Shown here: positions 6,163-8,095 of the stretch, piece by piece
Layout: every line of letters begins with the position of its first letter
How positions within the stretch are numbered: the first letter of the stretch is position 1
Source of the DNA: Acetobacteraceae bacterium
GTDB lineage: Bacteria; Pseudomonadota; Alphaproteobacteria; Acetobacterales; Acetobacteraceae
Assembly (NCBI GenBank): GCA_027323595.1
Contig: DAHWBL010000156.1
Location: forward strand, 1-8,095
Reading direction: 5' to 3'
DNA length: 8,095 nucleotides
Notes under the pieces: model-generated
What the model was told of the DNA's origin: nothing
Seen by the model: the letters and a program-made list of their open reading frames with translations, nothing else
Databases searched by the model: none
Made by a program: the position numbers and the translations under genes

Positions 6163-6825
6163 ACCCTGAAGTGCTGCGTCGGCGGCCGCGGCGACATGCG
6201 CCACCGCCGCCTGCCGCGCCGCCGCCGCGTCACGTCGCGCGAGTGCCGCCACCAGCGCCTGGATCTCACCGATCGAAACCGCCAGCCTGCCTTGCGCGCC
6301 GAGCGAGCTGGTGCGCAGCAGATTGATCCGCGCGTTCAACCGGTTGAGCAGGTCCATCACCACCGGATTGCCCGCCCCCAGGCAGAGCGTCTCATAAAAA
6401 TGCCTTTTGGCGGCAAGCATTTCGGCGATCGCCGCGCCGTCATAGGCAACCGCCAGCCGCTTCGCCGCCTGGTCCAGGGCGCCGATCATCGCATCGTCGG
6501 CCCGTTCGGCGAACTGCTCGGCGGCCAATGCCTCAAGTGCGCCGCGCACCCGATAGATGTTGCGCGCCTCCGCCTCGGTCATGCCGGCCACCGCGACTCC
6601 GCCACCGACCCCGGTGATCAGCAATCCTTCTGATTCCAGCTAGCGAATCGCCTCGCGAAGGCTGGTGCGGCTGACATTGAGCTGCTGGCACAGATCCTTC
6701 TCCACCAGCCGCGCGCCAGGCGGCAGCCCGCCACTTTCGATCGCCGCGCGCAGGCTGGCGGCGATCTTGCGTCGCAGCGGTGCCGTCTCCTGGCGCAACG
6801 GCGCGAGCGCGGGAAGATCAGCCAT
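6160..6825 (-). pseudogene. GntR-family (FCD) regulator interrupted by an in-frame TAG
   Basis: Read through one TAG (6642-6640, codon 62), this is a 221-residue GntR/FadR-type repressor. The N-terminal winged helix-turn-helix includes L25-R-A-A-I-E-S-G-G-L-P-P-G-A-R-L-V-E-K-D and the recognition-helix stretch V51-S-R-T-S-L-R-E-A-I-R61. The TAG replaces the residue that normally precedes L-E-S-E-G-L in this family (often Gln, CAG), so a single C-to-T change would explain it. Past the TAG the same frame continues into an all-helical FCD effector domain (E-A-R-N-I-Y-R-V-R-G-A-L-E, then G-A-G-N-P-V-V-M-D-L-L). FCD metal histidines appear as F-Y and G-E-I, which I believe is usual for one non-metal subgroup. 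The start codon lies in an 8-base overlap with the ubiD-family stop. Alternatives are a sequencing error, or restart at TTG 6624 giving an effector domain without DNA binding. Confidence 0.82.
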
Positions 6826-8095
6826 CCGTCTCGACCGTGCGCGCCGGCGTGTTGGGGGTCACACCGCGGCGTTTGCGCTGGCGATAGGATTCGTTGCGCC
6901 GCGCCCAGTCGCCACGGGTGGCCGCCATCGCGTTCGCGTCCCAGTCGTCGGACCAGTCGCCGAGCGAATAGCCGAACCATGGGCTCTCCGGCTTGAGTTT
7001 CGGCAAGCCGATCTTCTCCCACAGCAGCTTCGCGCCCTCCATGAACTCCTTCTTGGGCAGCGCGAGCGGCGGCATCGGCGTCTTCATGGTGGCATCGATC
7101 AGCATCGCCGAATCCGGTGCCGGGTTGGCCTCGGTGCGCGGGCCGTGCCCATGCTCGCGATTGGGGATCACCAGCGTGTCGTGCTGCGGATTGCACCGAT
7201 AGGCCATCGCCCAGAATACCGCGTCGGCATTGTCGGGGTCGATATCGTCATCGATGGCGATGACGAATTTGCCGATCACCGCCTGCAAGGTGATGGTGCC
7301 GTGCAGCGCCCGCCAGATCTCGGTGCGCGGGGTGCCGCGCGCGAACTGCAAAAACACGAATTTGCGCAAATTGGTCAGCGGCTCATGCAGCGCCACCCGC
7401 TTGATGCCCTTGATGTTGAGCCGGTCGCGCAGATGGGTGAGGAACAGCGGCTCATAGGCGAGGCGCTTGACCACGCTCGATTCGCTCGGTGTCACCTGGC
7501 TGATCATCGAGGTCATCACCGCGTCGCGCCGCCGCGTGATGGCGGTGACCTCGATCACCATGTTGAAATCCTCGAGCGCCACATAGCCGTGGCTTTCGCC
7601 GAAGGGGCCCTCGGGTTCGAGGAAATCCTGATCCACCAGCCCCTCGACGACGATCTCGGCCTCCGCCGGCACCAGCAGATCGACCGTGTGGCCACGCACC
7701 ACCCGGATCGGCGCACCGGCGAGCGCACCGGCGACCGACATCTCGTCAAGCCCGATCGGCAGCTTCTGCGGCCCCTGGAAACCCACCACCGGCGGACACC
7801 CCAACACGATGGCGATCGGCATGCGCTCACCGCGCGCCTGATACTTCTTCCAATGTTCGTAGCCGCCTGCACGCATGTTGACCAGCATCATCATCCCGAG
7901 CCGGTCCGGCGCCTTCAGCATGCCGCGATAGGTGCCCATGTTCTGCACCCCGGTATCGGGGTCGGCGGTGATCACGTTGGTGGCGGTGAAATAGGGGGCC
8001 GCATCGAACCCGGGGGTGGAGATCGGCACCGGCAGCGCGGCCACCCCGCCGCCGGGGCGATGCAGCTCCTCGCCGGTGACGATCACCTCCTGGCA
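6818..8095 (-). CDS. UbiD-family prenylated-FMN decarboxylase (N-terminus beyond window)
   Basis: 425 residues of a UbiD-family (de)carboxylase, running off the right edge; relatives are about 500 residues, so some 80-100 N-terminal residues are missing. These enzymes use prenylated FMN, made by UbiX, to decarboxylate aromatic or alpha,beta-unsaturated acids. Visible in order: C-Q-E-V at the edge; N-M-G-T-Y-R with the conserved Asn and catalytic Arg; A-E-I-V-V-E-G (a Glu thought to bind the Mn/cofactor, codon at 7657-7655); E-G-P-F-G-E; T-P-S-E-S-S where E. coli UbiD has P-P-D-E; and D-D-D-I-D-P-D-N-A-D-A-V-F-W-A-M. The His that usually lies before G-G after the Y-R motif is absent (M-R-A-G-G). 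This is a peripheral subgroup, not ubiquinone UbiD, and the substrate is unknown. Its stop overlaps the gntR-like start, so the regulator probably controlled this operon. Confidence 0.9.
   Translation of the reverse strand, partial: CQEVIVTGEELHRPGGGVAALPVPISTPGFDAAPYFTATNVITADPDTGVQNMGTYRGMLKAPDRLGMMMLVNMRAGGYEHWKKYQARGERMPIAIVLGCPPVVGFQGPQKLPIGLDEMSVAGALAGAPIRVVRGHTVDLLVPAEAEIVVEGLVDQDFLEPEGPFGESHGYVALEDFNMVIEVTAITRRRDAVMTSMISQVTPSESSVVKRLAYEPLFLTHLRDRLNIKGIKRVALHEPLTNLRKFVFLQFARGTPRTEIWRALHGTITLQAVIGKFVIAIDDDIDPDNADAVFWAMAYRCNPQHDTLVIPNREHGHGPRTEANPAPDSAMLIDATMKTPMPPLALPKKEFMEGAKLLWEKIGLPKLKPESPWFGYSLGDWSDDWDANAMAATRGDWARRNESYRQRKRRGVTPNTPARTVETDG

Noticed and set aside
6625..6660. Frameshift as the cause of the broken gntR-like gene.
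   Set aside because: Both halves are in the same frame and join without missing residues around the TAG, so a nonsense change explains it better.
1..8095. CRISPR array, tRNA or rRNA gene, insertion sequence, prophage or defence genes.
   Set aside because: I looked on both strands and saw no regularly spaced direct repeats, cloverleaf with CCA-proximal features, transposase or phage-like protein.

Overview
The window is GC-rich bacterial chromosome, almost entirely coding. The gene order and protein families point to an alphaproteobacterium, most likely Acetobacteraceae or a related Rhodospirillales lineage. The main support is the run FYDLN-type zinc ribbon gene / aroA / cmk / rpsA / sppA / ihfB, a class II-like AroA and an alphaproteobacterial-style S1. 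The genus assignment is inference; no rRNA or other marker is present.

Layout. (1) Bases 1-725, minus strand: a two-gene unit, a TIGR02300/FYDLN zinc-ribbon protein followed by a SpoU-family RNA methyltransferase that runs off the left edge. (2) Bases 726-911: divergent intergenic region with a TTGACA box for the minus-strand unit and a small hairpin before aroA. (3) Bases 912-6050, plus strand: aroA and cmk overlap by 4 bases; a 198-base gap holds a candidate terminator and promoter; then come rpsA, sppA and ihfB. This is a housekeeping cluster: shikimate pathway, CMP kinase, ribosomal protein S1, a membrane signal-peptide peptidase and the IHF beta subunit. (4) Bases 6048-6162: a 115-base two-hairpin element bounded by TAGAGC...GCTCTA fills the whole convergent intergenic region and supplies the stop codons of both neighbours. 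(5) Bases 6160-8095, minus strand: a UbiD-family decarboxylase (running off the right edge) overlapping a GntR/FCD regulator that carries an in-frame TAG right after its DNA-binding helix.

Most of the content is ordinary housekeeping DNA. I see no defence system, CRISPR array, phage, insertion sequence or RNA gene. The points worth a second look are: a textbook-looking intrinsic terminator written inside the first 21 codons of sppA; the two-hairpin element that ends two genes at once; the nonsense codon in the regulator of the UbiD operon; and an AroA that is class II-like but has glycine where CP4-type enzymes have the glyphosate-tolerance alanine.
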